64,000 nucleotides of DNA from Paenibacillus sp. HWE-109. GTDB taxonomy: Bacteria > Bacillota > Bacilli > Paenibacillales > NBRC-103111. Both the position numbers and the translations under genes were made by a program. Location of the stretch: positions 4,030,001-4,094,000 of the forward strand of contig NZ_CP091881.1 in the NCBI RefSeq assembly GCF_022163125.1, read 5' to 3'. The notes beneath the pieces are model-generated. The model had not been told where the DNA came from. It saw only the letters and a list, made by a program, of their open reading frames with translations, and ran no database searches. Shown one piece after another: positions 8,145 to 16,865 of this stretch. Position 1 is the stretch's first letter; each line of letters begins with the position of its first letter.

Positions 8145-9341
8145 CTAGCTCCTCCCCTTGTCAAGGTAACTCATAATGGATTCAACGTCTTTATCGCCGC
8201 GTCCAGACAGACTGACGACAATAATTTCATCCTTGGACATCGTAGGAGCCAGTTTGACCGTTTGGGCAATGGCGTGAGCACTTTCCAGGGCAGGAATAAT
8301 CCCTTCGGTACGGCTTAGCAATTGCAGGGCATCCAGCGCTTCCTGGTCCGTAATCGGATAATATGTCGCACGCTCAATATCCTTCAGATAGGAGTGCTCG
8401 GGTCCGATACCTGGATAATCCAATCCAGCCGAGATCGAATGCGCAGGCAGTACTTGCCCATATTCATCTTGGAGTAAATAACTCAAGGAACCTTGGAACA
8501 CACCTGGTGTTCCCTTCGTCATCGTTGCCGCATGCTCTTCCGTATCCACGCCGAGGCCTGCTGCTTCAACGCCGATTAATTGGACCGATTCATCCTGAAC
8601 GAATGGATAGAAAATCCCCATCGCATTGCTGCCTCCGCCTACACAAGCGATAACCGCATCAGGCAGTCTGCCTTCAATTTCAAGAATTTGTTCACGAGAT
8701 TCATCACCAATAACACGTTGAAAATCACGCACCATCATCGGATATGGATGAGGTCCTGTAACCGAACCAAGGATATAGTAGGTATCTTGTACATTGCTGA
8801 CCCAATAACGCAGCGTTTCGTTGCAAGCATCTTTCAAGGTACGAGTTCCAGAAGTAACTGGAATAACCTCAGAACCTAGCAGCTTCATGCGGAAAACATT
8901 CAACTGTTGACGTTTGGTATCCTCTTCGCCCATGAAAACCTTGCATTCAAAGCCCATTAATGCAGCCACCGTAGCTGAAGCAACGCCATGCTGGCCTGCT
9001 CCTGTTTCGGCAATGATTTTTTTCTTCCCCATCCGCTTAGCGAGAACCGCTTGTCCGATGGTATTGTTGATTTTGTGGGCACCCGTATGATTCAAGTCTT
9101 CGCGCTTCAAATAAATTTTGGCGCCGCCCAAAAGCTCAGTAAGTCGCTCCGCATAGTAAAGCGGTGTGGGACGACCTGAATATTGCTTTTGCAAATAACG
9201 GACCTCTGCCACGAATTCAGGATCATCTTTATATTGGTTATAAGCTTCTTCAAGCTCGGTCAATGCATTCATCAATGTTTCCGGTACATAACGGCCGCCG
9301 AACTTGCCGAATCTGCCATGCTGGTCAGGTACTTGCGTCAC
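8145..9341 (-). CDS. trpB: Tryptophan synthase beta chain
   Basis: 398-aa PLP enzyme condensing indole with serine to tryptophan. The PLP lysine lies in HTGAHKINNTIGQ (about 83-95). GGGSNAMG (about 230) binds the cofactor phosphate. The GTG start overlaps the trpF stop by four bases (GTGA), with AAGGGTG upstream, so translation is likely coupled. The length is normal for TrpB1. Confidence 0.96.
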   Translation of the reverse strand: MTQVPDQHGRFGKFGGRYVPETLMNALTELEEAYNQYKDDPEFVAEVRYLQKQYSGRPTPLYYAERLTELLGGAKIYLKREDLNHTGAHKINNTIGQAVLAKRMGKKKIIAETGAGQHGVASATVAALMGFECKVFMGEEDTKRQQLNVFRMKLLGSEVIPVTSGTRTLKDACNETLRYWVSNVQDTYYILGSVTGPHPYPMMVRDFQRVIGDESREQILEIEGRLPDAVIACVGGGSNAMGIFYPFVQDESVQLIGVEAAGLGVDTEEHAATMTKGTPGVFQGSLSYLLQDEYGQVLPAHSISAGLDYPGIGPEHSYLKDIERATYYPITDQEALDALQLLSRTEGIIPALESAHAIAQTVKLAPTMSKDEIIVVSLSGRGDKDVESIMSYLDKGRS

Positions 9342-10036
9342 TTTCGGTTCACCCTTTCCACAAATGCGGTAATTTTCGCAATATCTTTCACACCATCCGT
9401 CTCAACGCCGCTCGATACATCCACGCCGTCGGGCTGATAGGCCGACACTAGTTCATTCACATTATCAGGCTGCAAACCGCCTGCAACAAGCAGTTGTACT
9501 TGCGCCTTTCGAGCCCATTCCTGATACACAGGAATACAGTCCCAAGCAAACGAAGTGCCGGAGCCTCCACCATAAATGGGATCAAAAGTATCCAGCAAAA
9601 CAGCATCAATGGTCCCGATATAGGGATCAAGCTGAGCAGACACGTCAGCCAGCAGCGGGATTTGATTGTCCGACTTCGATATCGAAACGGATTTGAACAC
9701 TTTCACATGAAATTGTTCACGCACCCAGCGGCAAAATGCCGGCGTTTCCTTGCTGTGCAGCTGAACGACATCCAGAGGGGCTACAGCTAAAATTTGTGTT
9801 AGCTGCTCTTCGCTCGGATTCACGAAAACGCCTACCGTTAGCGGAATCGGCACACCCTTCATTGCTTCTGATTTCAAGTAAGAAATCAATTCTTGCGCCT
9901 TCTCAGCGGTTACTTGCCGCTTGCTTGGTGCAAAAACAAAACCGATATGAGCTATCGGCAAATGCACGATTGATTTTAACACTTCAACGCTTTGAAGTCC
10001 ACAAATTTTTACGCTCGGAACCGTCTTCACGGCCAT
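9338..10036 (-). CDS. trpF: Phosphoribosylanthranilate isomerase
   Basis: 232-aa TIM barrel that isomerises phosphoribosylanthranilate to CdRP. VKICGLQS (residues 9-16) contains the catalytic Cys, and VLLDTFDPIYGGGSGTSFAW (about 146-165) the catalytic Asp and glycine-rich phosphate loop. The DGVDVSSGVE motif is near the C-terminus. It is free-standing rather than fused to trpC. Confidence 0.95.
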   Translation of the reverse strand: MAVKTVPSVKICGLQSVEVLKSIVHLPIAHIGFVFAPSKRQVTAEKAQELISYLKSEAMKGVPIPLTVGVFVNPSEEQLTQILAVAPLDVVQLHSKETPAFCRWVREQFHVKVFKSVSISKSDNQIPLLADVSAQLDPYIGTIDAVLLDTFDPIYGGGSGTSFAWDCIPVYQEWARKAQVQLLVAGGLQPDNVNELVSAYQPDGVDVSSGVETDGVKDIAKITAFVERVNRK

Positions 10037-10060
10037 ACGATTCGCCTCTTTCTAATCGAT

Positions 10061-10858
10061 CTAGTTCGTTTGCTGAGCGCGCTCACCCATCAAATCGTTC
10101 ACAGCCTGTTCTACGCTCGGCTGACGCATAAAGTGCTCTCCGATCAACACGGCTTTAGAGCCAATCTGCTGCAAATAAGCCATATCCTGCACAGTTGAAA
10201 TACCACTTTCACTAACGACTGTCTTGCCAGGAGGAACAAACTGTATCAGTTCTTCCGTTGTATGCAGATCCGTCACAAATGTTTTGAGATTCCGGTTGTT
10301 CACACCTATCAGCTGCGTATCCAGTTCAAGCGCACGTTCCAATTCTTCTCGATCATGAACTTCAACAAGCGCATCGAGGCCTAGATCGCTGGCCAATTGC
10401 AAGTACTGCTTCATTTGATCTGTCGACAGGATAGCCGCAATGAGCAGAATGGCATCCGCTCCGATCAAACGAGCTTCATAAATTTGCTTGGGATCAATCG
10501 TGAAATCCTTACGCAGCAGCGGCACATTCACAGCTTGCCGAACGGCCTGCAAGTACGCGTTGCTGCCTTGAAAATAGGACACATCCGTCAGCACAGAAAT
10601 GCAATCCGCTCCTGCGATTTCATAAGACTTAGCCAATCCTACGGGATCGAAGTCTTCACGAATCAATCCTTTGGACGGTGAAGCCTTTTTCACTTCTGCA
10701 ATAAGACCCATAGCGCGGTTTTTGCGTGTAGTCAAAGCTCGCTCAAAACCCAAGCATGGTGGAAGCTCGGCAATCAGCCTCTCCGCCTCCTTGATGGAAA
10801 AACTGCTCATCGCTTCAACCTCGGCTAATTTCGTCGCAACAATTTTATCAAGAAACAT
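10061..10858 (-). CDS. trpC: Indole-3-glycerol phosphate synthase
   Basis: 265-aa TIM barrel that closes the indole ring from CdRP. Characteristic are IAEVKKASPSKGLI (about 53-66, catalytic Lys and phosphate site), LRKDFTIDPKQIYEAR (about 114-129) and LIGVNNRNLKTF (about 179-190). VSESGIS ends the active site. The ATG overlaps the trpD end by 11 nt. Length and layout are normal for the monofunctional form. Confidence 0.95.
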   Translation of the reverse strand: MFLDKIVATKLAEVEAMSSFSIKEAERLIAELPPCLGFERALTTRKNRAMGLIAEVKKASPSKGLIREDFDPVGLAKSYEIAGADCISVLTDVSYFQGSNAYLQAVRQAVNVPLLRKDFTIDPKQIYEARLIGADAILLIAAILSTDQMKQYLQLASDLGLDALVEVHDREELERALELDTQLIGVNNRNLKTFVTDLHTTEELIQFVPPGKTVVSESGISTVQDMAYLQQIGSKAVLIGEHFMRQPSVEQAVNDLMGERAQQTN

Positions 10859-11888
10859 GGCATAGTTCTCCTGTATATTGGATTAAGTCATTCAGTTTCT
10901 GTTCAGCGCTTCCGGAGTCAATCACATTCGCGGCCAACTTCACACCTTGCTGCAGTGTTCCTACATGACCGGTTACGTAGAAGCATGCGGCAGCATTCGC
11001 AAGTACGATATCGCGGTGAGGCCCTTTTTCACCAGCGAAAATATGACGAATGATTTCAGCATTCAACAGAGCATCTCCACCCATCACATCTTTGATGCTG
11101 TGCGCGCGCAAGCCAAGATCATCCGGCGTAATTTGGTATGTCGTGATCACATCCGCCTTCAGTTCCGTCACTTTGGTAGGTGCCGAAATGCTGAATTCAT
11201 CCAAACCATCTTCACTGGCAACAACCAGCGCACGTTTTAAGCCTAAGGCTTGCAGTGCCTGCGCGATCAATTCGGTTTTCGTGCTGTCAAACACGCCTAG
11301 AACCTGACGGTCCGCGCCTGCCGGGTTCGTCAAAGGCCCCAGTAAATTGAATACAGTCCGGAATCCCAGTTCGCGGCGCGGCGCAGCCACATGCTTCATG
11401 GATTGATGATAAGCTTGAGCGAACATGAAGCAGATGCCGGTTCTGTCCAAGCATTTGGCTGCCTGCTCACCGCTTAATGTGATCTTCACGCCCAGCGCTT
11501 CCAGAACGTCCGCACTGCCGCTTTTGCTCGACATGGCGCGGTTGCCATGCTTTGCTACACGTATGCCGCCTGCTGAAGCTACAATCGCTGCTGTCGTTGA
11601 AATATTAAACGTTTCTGCCCCATCTCCGCCTGTCCCGCATGTGTCGAGCAGATCGCTTTGCAGCACGTTGACTTGCATCGCTTTGCTGCGCATCGTTTCT
11701 GCAAATCCAGTGATCTCTTCCAGTGTTTCGCCTTTCATGCGCAGCGCAGTCAACAAACTGCCGATTTGCGCTGGCGAAGCTGCGCCGTCCATAATCTCGG
11801 ACATGACGCTGCGCGCCTCTTCACGGGAGAGATGGCTGCCGCCGATCACTTTCCCGATCGCTTGCTGTATATGAATAAGTCCACTCAT
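10848..11888 (-). CDS. trpD: Anthranilate phosphoribosyltransferase
   Basis: 346 aa. It transfers phosphoribosyl from PRPP to anthranilate. The PRPP/anthranilate signature DTCGTGGDGAETFNIST (about 82-98) and KHGNRAMSSKSGSADVLEALG-type segment (about 112-131) are intact. The N-terminal helical domain belongs to the nucleoside phosphorylase-like fold. GGAGG precedes the ATG. It overlaps trpC, consistent with translational coupling. Confidence 0.96.
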   Translation of the reverse strand: MSGLIHIQQAIGKVIGGSHLSREEARSVMSEIMDGAASPAQIGSLLTALRMKGETLEEITGFAETMRSKAMQVNVLQSDLLDTCGTGGDGAETFNISTTAAIVASAGGIRVAKHGNRAMSSKSGSADVLEALGVKITLSGEQAAKCLDRTGICFMFAQAYHQSMKHVAAPRRELGFRTVFNLLGPLTNPAGADRQVLGVFDSTKTELIAQALQALGLKRALVVASEDGLDEFSISAPTKVTELKADVITTYQITPDDLGLRAHSIKDVMGGDALLNAEIIRHIFAGEKGPHRDIVLANAAACFYVTGHVGTLQQGVKLAANVIDSGSAEQKLNDLIQYTGELCHVS

Positions 11889-11917
11889 GACTCTATTCCT
11901 CCTATGTTTCTACTCCC

Positions 11918-13465
11918 TTAAGAGTTAACAAAGTAATCCTTGTTAATATCACTAACCGGCTTTGGTTCAGGGCTGAACATGGCCTCAGCCATCCGAATTG
12001 ATTTGAGCAATGCAGTCGCTTTATTCACTGTTTCTTGGTACTCGCTTTCAGGAACGGAATCCCATACAATACCAGCCCCAGCTTGAACGTAAGCTTTGCC
12101 ATTCTTGAAAATAATCGTACGAATCGTGATGCAGGTGTCCATATTCCCTGAAAACCCTAGATAGCCGATCGCTCCGGCGTATGAACCGCGGGACTCTGGC
12201 TCCAATTCAGCTATAATCTCCATAGCTCGCAGCTTGGGAGCCCCAGAGACAGTACCCGCAGGCATGCAGGATAGAAAAGCATCGAAGAAATCTTTATCTT
12301 TGGCAATTTTACCCGTTACATTGGAAACGATGTGCATGACGTGGGAGTAGCGTTCAATATCCATAAAAGTATCGCATTTCACTGTCCCGAATTCGGAAAC
12401 ACGACCGATATCATTCCGTCCCAAGTCAACCAGCATCAAATGCTCTGCACGCTCTTTCTCATCGGCAAGCAGCTCTTGTTCCAGAGCTAAATCCTCAGCA
12501 GGCGTCTTGCCTCTCGGCCGGGTGCCGGCAATCGGCCTGGTTTCAACCTTATCCTCTTCGACTCGCACCAGCAGCTCTGGCGATGTGCCTACGATGACTT
12601 CGTCATCCATTTTGAGCACATACATGTAAGGTGAAGGATTCATAGTGCGCAGCACACGATACACTTGCAGCGGTGAAACACTCGTTTCAATCTCAAAACG
12701 CTGCGATAGCACCACTTGAAAAATATCGCCTGCACGAATGTATTCCTTAGCTTTGTTTACATTTGCGATGTATTTCTCTTTGGTAATATTAGAACGAATT
12801 TCGCCGAGATCCGGTTCGCTGACGATCGGATTATGAGTCATCGTGTCGTAGCTCAGCGGGCGCTTAATTTTCTCAATCGTAGCATCAATTTTGGCGCAAG
12901 TCGCTTGGTAGGCGTTGACGATGTCAGCATCCGTAGCAAACTGCGGCACATGTACGTTGGAGATAACCTTAATTTGCTGCTTGAAATGATCGAATACAAC
13001 AACTTGATCACAGAACATGAATTGGATATCGTTCATCTGCAAATCATCAATCTGATGAGCGGGCAGTTTCTCATAATATTGCAGTAAATCGTATCCGAAA
13101 AAGCCGACAGCCCCGCCCGTAAACCTAGGCAAATCCGCAAGCTGCGGGCTGGAGTACGAACGCAAGTAAGCTTTCAACACGTCGATAGGCTTCTCATCGG
13201 TAATCTTATTCTCCGTTTGAGTTTCAATCATCGTTTTTCCATGCTTCGCCTTAATCATTAAGAAGGGATCGCTGCCGATGAAGGAATAACGAGCCCATTT
13301 GACTCCGCCCTCTACACTTTCCAACAGAAATGCTCGCTTTTCTTGATACAGATGTTGAAAAACACGTATCGGCGTTTCGGTATCCGCTAATAAATGGCGA
13401 ACAACCGGAATGAGATTATAATTTTTGGCTAAACGAATCACTTCTTGAATTTCAGGTGTATACAT
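11918..13465 (-). CDS. trpE: Anthranilate synthase component I
   Basis: 515 aa. It converts chorismate plus glutamine- or ammonia-derived N to anthranilate. LLESVEGG (about 47-54) and NPSPYMYVL (about 280) are the tryptophan feedback-binding segments. Catalytic motifs include TRPIAGTRPRG, HLMLVDLGRNDIGR and GTVSGAPKLRAMEII (about 410-424). No trpG glutamine amidotransferase follows in the operon, as in B. subtilis, where a shared TrpG/PabA is encoded in the folate operon. It is the first structural gene after the TRAP-type leader. AGAGGGG precedes the ATG. Confidence 0.95.
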   Translation of the reverse strand: MYTPEIQEVIRLAKNYNLIPVVRHLLADTETPIRVFQHLYQEKRAFLLESVEGGVKWARYSFIGSDPFLMIKAKHGKTMIETQTENKITDEKPIDVLKAYLRSYSSPQLADLPRFTGGAVGFFGYDLLQYYEKLPAHQIDDLQMNDIQFMFCDQVVVFDHFKQQIKVISNVHVPQFATDADIVNAYQATCAKIDATIEKIKRPLSYDTMTHNPIVSEPDLGEIRSNITKEKYIANVNKAKEYIRAGDIFQVVLSQRFEIETSVSPLQVYRVLRTMNPSPYMYVLKMDDEVIVGTSPELLVRVEEDKVETRPIAGTRPRGKTPAEDLALEQELLADEKERAEHLMLVDLGRNDIGRVSEFGTVKCDTFMDIERYSHVMHIVSNVTGKIAKDKDFFDAFLSCMPAGTVSGAPKLRAMEIIAELEPESRGSYAGAIGYLGFSGNMDTCITIRTIIFKNGKAYVQAGAGIVWDSVPESEYQETVNKATALLKSIRMAEAMFSPEPKPVSDINKDYFVNS

Positions 13466-13532
13466 GGAAACATCCCCTCTCAGCTTACGAGCAGCTCGTC
13501 TTTGCGGTGCTCATCCCTCTATTTGGTTAATC

Positions 13533-13559
13533 AAAAAAACCTCTACCGGAGTAGAGGTT
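13533..13559 (-). terminator. trp attenuator terminator
   Basis: Minus strand AACCTCTAC-TCCG-GTAGAGGTT is a perfect 9-bp stem with a tetraloop, followed by a T run. It is 68 nt before the trpE start, so it works as a regulated terminator in the leader. Confidence 0.9.
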
Positions 13560-13678
13560 GACTTTAGTTACAGTAGAAGATCAAGAAGAATATGAAAAAA
13601 GAAGACATGGCAATGTATGAAGAAATAGACGGCTCCCTGGGAGACGCAATCCACCTACACATACCTCTGTTACCTTTT

Positions 13679-13741
13679 CTCAGCTCATCTGGGCTCAGCT
13701 CTACTCGACTAAACTCTGCTCTACTTGCCTCAACTCAACTA
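13679..13741 (-). promoter_or_regulatory. TRAP binding site, 13 triplets at exact 5-nt spacing
   Basis: Read 5'-3' on the minus strand the triplets are TAG, GAG, GAG, AAG, GAG, GAG, TAG, GAG, GAG, GAG, CAG, GAG, GAG, each separated by exactly two bases. Eleven of the 13 are (G/U)AG, the recognition unit of the 11-subunit TRAP ring. TRAP itself (mtrB) is encoded at 23993-24244. Confidence 0.92.
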
Positions 13742-13746
13742 ATTCC

Positions 13747-13776
13747 ACTATACTACCGTGTTGCTTCATTTGTCAA
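13747..13776 (-). promoter_or_regulatory. Sigma-A type promoter of the trp operon
   Basis: TTGACA (13776-13771), an 18-nt spacer, and TATAGT (13752-13747) on the minus strand. It lies across the last codons of aroH, so transcription would start at the first TRAP triplets. Confidence 0.7.
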
Positions 13777-14139
13777 TTTAACAATATCAGGTCTTAATGC
13801 CTTAGCTTCTTTCAAATAAACATGGTTGATTTCGGCTTGGCTTTTCGTTGTGTTGACCTGCACCATTAAACGAATGCATTTGGGCAATGAATTCTCAACC
13901 GGTACCTCAAGCGAACACATGAGTGGAACTAACTCCCAACCATCCAACGTACGAATCGCACGCGCCGGGAACGTTGCTGTAATATCCTGAGTCACCGTAA
14001 TGAATACGGAACAAATATCTTCCGGATGAAAATCATTGGCTTCTACAATAGCACGCAGCAATTCCCCGGTAGCCGTTAAAATTTCTTCTGCTTCATTATG
14101 TTCAACCGTCGTCGCACCACGAATTCCCCTCAAGAACAT
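13753..14139 (-). CDS. aroH: Chorismate mutase, AroH class
   Basis: 128 aa. It rearranges chorismate to prephenate, the entry to Phe and Tyr. It opens with MFLRGIRGATTVEHNEAEEI, the monofunctional AroH-type N-terminus with the active-site Arg at residue 7. SVFITVTQDITATFPARAIR and the C-terminal MVQVNTTKS with further basic residues follow. It starts two bases after the aroB stop. The trp promoter lies in its 3' end, so aroH belongs to the upstream aro transcript. Confidence 0.95.
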   Translation of the reverse strand: MFLRGIRGATTVEHNEAEEILTATGELLRAIVEANDFHPEDICSVFITVTQDITATFPARAIRTLDGWELVPLMCSLEVPVENSLPKCIRLMVQVNTTKSQAEINHVYLKEAKALRPDIVKLTNEATR

Positions 14140-14142
14140 GAA

Positions 14143-15237
14143 CTAACTCTCCTCTTTTAGAAGCTCGACAATTTCTCTGACTTGATGAACGGTAACATCC
14201 TTGCGGATTTCCACTTTACCGATCTCCGTCGGAATAATATAAACCATCGTGCCTTCTTTGAATTTCTTATCATGCGTCATAGCGCTCATTATGCTGTCTG
14301 TGTCCAAATGAGCAGGTATGCGAACTGGCAAACCATACTTTTCGAACAAATCTTTGGTTACTTTGTGGATTTCTTCCCCATATCCGAACTGCTGAGCGAG
14401 CTTGGCTGCGCCAACCATCCCAATCGCGATGGCCTCGCCATGCAGTAATTCCCCATAGCCAGCAACAGCTTCCAGCGCATGCCCAATCGTATGTCCTAGA
14501 TTGAGGATCGCGCGCAGATCGTTTTCTCGCTCATCTTGAGACACCACGATCGATTTCACTTTACAACCTATGTACAACGCATAACTCAGCGCATCCGGAT
14601 CAAGGTCAAGCAGCTTATCTGCATGATCATCGCACCACTGCGTGAATTCCGCATCCCAAATCAAACCATGCTTGATCACTTCCGATAGTCCCGCTTTTAC
14701 TTCGCGAGGCGGCAGGGTTAACAACAATTCGATGTCGAACAGAACGAGTTCGGGCTGGTGAAACGCCCCGATGATGTTCTTCGCCATCGGATGGTTCACT
14801 GCCACCTTGCCTCCGACAGAGCTGTCGTGGGCAAGAATCGTCGTCGGGATCTGCACGAAGCGGACCCCGCGCATGAAGCTCGCCGCGGCGAAGCCGGCGA
14901 GATCGCCGACCACGCCTCCACCCAGGGCCACGATCGACGAACTGCGATCAAGGCCCGCCTGGAGGGCGGCTGTGATGATTCCCTCGAGCTGCGCGAGGGA
15001 CTTGGATGTTTCGCCTGCCGGGACGACGCAGGTTGTAACCGCAAAGCCGCCTTCGCGAAGCAGCGTCGAGACGCGCTCCAGATGCAGAGGAGCCACAGTC
15101 TCATCGGTCACGATGAGCAGTGGCGACTTGCGGCTAAGCTCCGCACGGTCGAAGTATGCAACGATTTGGTTAATAATCCCTTGACCAATATAAATCGGAT
15201 AAGACCTTTCGCCAAGTTCTACCGTGAGTTCTCTCAT
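14143..15237 (-). CDS. aroB: 3-dehydroquinate synthase
   Basis: 364 aa. It converts DAHP to 3-dehydroquinate using NAD and a divalent metal. ALGGGVVGDLAGFAAASFMRG (about 104-124) binds NAD, and the metal ligands include the Glu of LSEVIKHG and the His of LNLGHTIGHALE (about 248-259). The region 14760-15140 is visibly richer in G+C than its surroundings. It starts one base after aroC ends; GGAGAG precedes the ATG. Confidence 0.95.
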   Translation of the reverse strand: MRELTVELGERSYPIYIGQGIINQIVAYFDRAELSRKSPLLIVTDETVAPLHLERVSTLLREGGFAVTTCVVPAGETSKSLAQLEGIITAALQAGLDRSSSIVALGGGVVGDLAGFAAASFMRGVRFVQIPTTILAHDSSVGGKVAVNHPMAKNIIGAFHQPELVLFDIELLLTLPPREVKAGLSEVIKHGLIWDAEFTQWCDDHADKLLDLDPDALSYALYIGCKVKSIVVSQDERENDLRAILNLGHTIGHALEAVAGYGELLHGEAIAIGMVGAAKLAQQFGYGEEIHKVTKDLFEKYGLPVRIPAHLDTDSIMSAMTHDKKFKEGTMVYIIPTEIGKVEIRKDVTVHQVREIVELLKEES

Positions 15238-15238
15238 A

Positions 15239-16402
15239 TTAATAACTCTCCACTTGAGCTAGGAAGTTCGTTAAGTTCGCACGAATTTCCTCGATGGAGT
15301 CGCCGCCGAATTTGTCCAAGAACGCATTCGCAACTTCCCATGCGATAACATTTTCCATAATGACACCAGCAGCCGGCACCGCACAGGTATCGGAACGTTC
15401 CACTTGAGCAGTGAAGACTTCCTTCGTATCGATGTCTACGCTTTGCAGCGGTTTGTATAGCGTTGAGATAGGTTTCATAACGCCGCGAACGATAATTTGC
15501 TCGCCAGTCGTCATCCCACCTTCGAAACCACCTGCGCGGTTCGTTCTACGTCTAAAGCCCTCTTCCTGCGTGTACAAAATTTCATCATGCACATTGGAGC
15601 CTCTGCGTTCCGCCGCTTCGAAGCCAATTCCAAATTCAACACCTTTGAAAGCTTGGATCGAAAGCACGGCTTGTGCGATTTTACCGTCCAATTTGCGATC
15701 CCATTGCACATGGCTGCCGAGACCAACAGGTACGCCTTCAATGATAACTTCAACAATTCCGCCAAGTGTATCGCCATCTTCTTTGGCTGCGTCAATAGCC
15801 GCGATCATTTGAGCTTCTGCTTCTTTATCCACAACACGTACTGGCGATTCTTCTGTAAGGCGAATAAGCTCATCAACAGGAAGCTCTTGACGCTTAACTT
15901 CAACATCGCCAATCCGAATCACTTGTCCTGCGACTTTAATCCCGAACTCAGCAAGCAATTGACGTGCAACCGCTCCCGTTGCTACACGCATTGTCGTTTC
16001 CCGTGCGCTTGAGCGCTCCAGAATGTTGCGTAGATCCTTTTGATTATATTTAAGACCGCCGTTCAAATCGGCATGGCCAGGACGAGGACGATTAACACGA
16101 CGTTTGCCTTCGTTATCCTCTTCTACAGGCTCAATGCCCATAACGGTTGTCCAATGTTTCCAATCGTTATTAACAACAACAAGGGCAATTGGCGCACCTG
16201 TTGTTTTGCCATGGCGCACACCGCCAGCAATCGTCGCTGTATCTTTTTCAATCTGCATCCGACGGCCGCGACCATACCCCTTTTGACGTCTATGTAGTTG
16301 AAAATTAAGTTCTTCAAAATTAAGAGTTACATTGCTCGGAAACCCTTCAATAATCGCAGTAAGCTGCGGTCCATGCGTTTCACCTGCTGTTAAATATCTC
16401 AC
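15239..16402 (-). CDS. aroC: Chorismate synthase
   Basis: 387 aa. It eliminates phosphate from EPSP to give chorismate, using reduced FMN. Family signatures GETHGPQLTAIIEGFP (about 7-22), GRGRRMQIEKDTATIAGGVR (about 44-63) and RPGHADLNGGLKYNQKDLRN (about 107-126) with the ERSSARETT motif are all present. The GTG start has GGGGGG 9 nt upstream. It heads the supraoperon and corresponds to B. subtilis aroF, which is also next to cheR. Confidence 0.95.
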   Translation of the reverse strand: MRYLTAGETHGPQLTAIIEGFPSNVTLNFEELNFQLHRRQKGYGRGRRMQIEKDTATIAGGVRHGKTTGAPIALVVVNNDWKHWTTVMGIEPVEEDNEGKRRVNRPRPGHADLNGGLKYNQKDLRNILERSSARETTMRVATGAVARQLLAEFGIKVAGQVIRIGDVEVKRQELPVDELIRLTEESPVRVVDKEAEAQMIAAIDAAKEDGDTLGGIVEVIIEGVPVGLGSHVQWDRKLDGKIAQAVLSIQAFKGVEFGIGFEAAERRGSNVHDEILYTQEEGFRRRTNRAGGFEGGMTTGEQIIVRGVMKPISTLYKPLQSVDIDTKEVFTAQVERSDTCAVPAAGVIMENVIAWEVANAFLDKFGGDSIEEIRANLTNFLAQVESY

Positions 16403-16501
16403 TATCCGTTACCCCCCGTATCCAACACTTTAGCGCTTTGACGCGCGATTACCTTTTGTCATTATAGTATAGCTACTGAGGTTTGGCAACAGCACAAACG
16501 C

Positions 16502-16550
16502 AAAAAACACGCCTCGCATCTAAGGTAAAATCCCTTTAGCGTAAGCGTGT
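16502..16550 (-). terminator. Terminator after the 54-aa gene, upstream of aroC
   Basis: Minus strand GACACGC pairs with GCGTGT at the base, with an inner TAAAGG/CCTTA stem, then T6. It insulates aroC from the upstream genes. Confidence 0.7.
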
Positions 16551-16572
16551 CAACATCTGATCAGGAGCTCTA

Positions 16573-16737
16573 TTATCCGAGCATCGGCTGCTTTTGGACA
16601 ACTCTTGGAAGTTCTGCCATCTGGGGATCATTCATCAATCCCGTAATCTGAGACGAATCCACGCCCAAAATTTGCGCACACTCCTGAATAGAAATCATTC
16701 CCCTGCGATAAGCGGTGATCACCTTGCGTTTGTCCAT
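16573..16737 (-). CDS. 54-aa small protein with a helix-turn-helix-like pattern
   Basis: Translation begins MDKRKVITAYRRGMISIQEC and continues with AQILGVDSSQITGLMND, ending in QPMLG. The pattern RRGMISIQECAQILG then VDSSQITGL resembles the turn and recognition helix of small DNA-binding domains. AGGGGG lies 5 nt before the ATG and a terminator follows, so it looks like a real gene. It is the last gene after cheR, 128 nt downstream. Function unknown; the DNA-binding idea is inference. Confidence 0.65.
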   Translation of the reverse strand: MDKRKVITAYRRGMISIQECAQILGVDSSQITGLMNDPQMAELPRVVQKQPMLG

Positions 16738-16865
16738 ATGAGCCCCCTAAGAGTTTCTGCTTCAGCAAATAACGATACCGTAAACTTAGCTGACGTTCTT
16801 CTAGATTGTTACATCAGCATAAGCTTAGACTTTGTTACTCTTAGTATTGGAAGATATGGAAGAAC

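Larger units (their letters stand above)
13466..13746 (-). ncRNA. trp operon 5' leader (TRAP-controlled attenuator)
   Basis: Untranslated leader of about 280 nt between the trp promoter and trpE. It starts with the TRAP-type triplet array (13679-13741) and ends with the intrinsic terminator (13533-13559). The two regions can pair with each other (13699-13706 with 13549-13556, 8 bp), giving a mutually exclusive antiterminator. A short CTCCC/GGGAG hairpin lies between them, at about 13633-13643. The expected behaviour, from B. subtilis trp: tryptophan-loaded TRAP binds the triplets, the antiterminator is lost and transcription stops. Confidence 0.85.

Noticed and set aside
13592..13819. A 75-codon plus-strand frame over the trp leader
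   Set aside because: It is the complement of the TRAP triplet array and the aroH end; its repeated Leu/Ser codons come from the 5-nt triplet periodicity.
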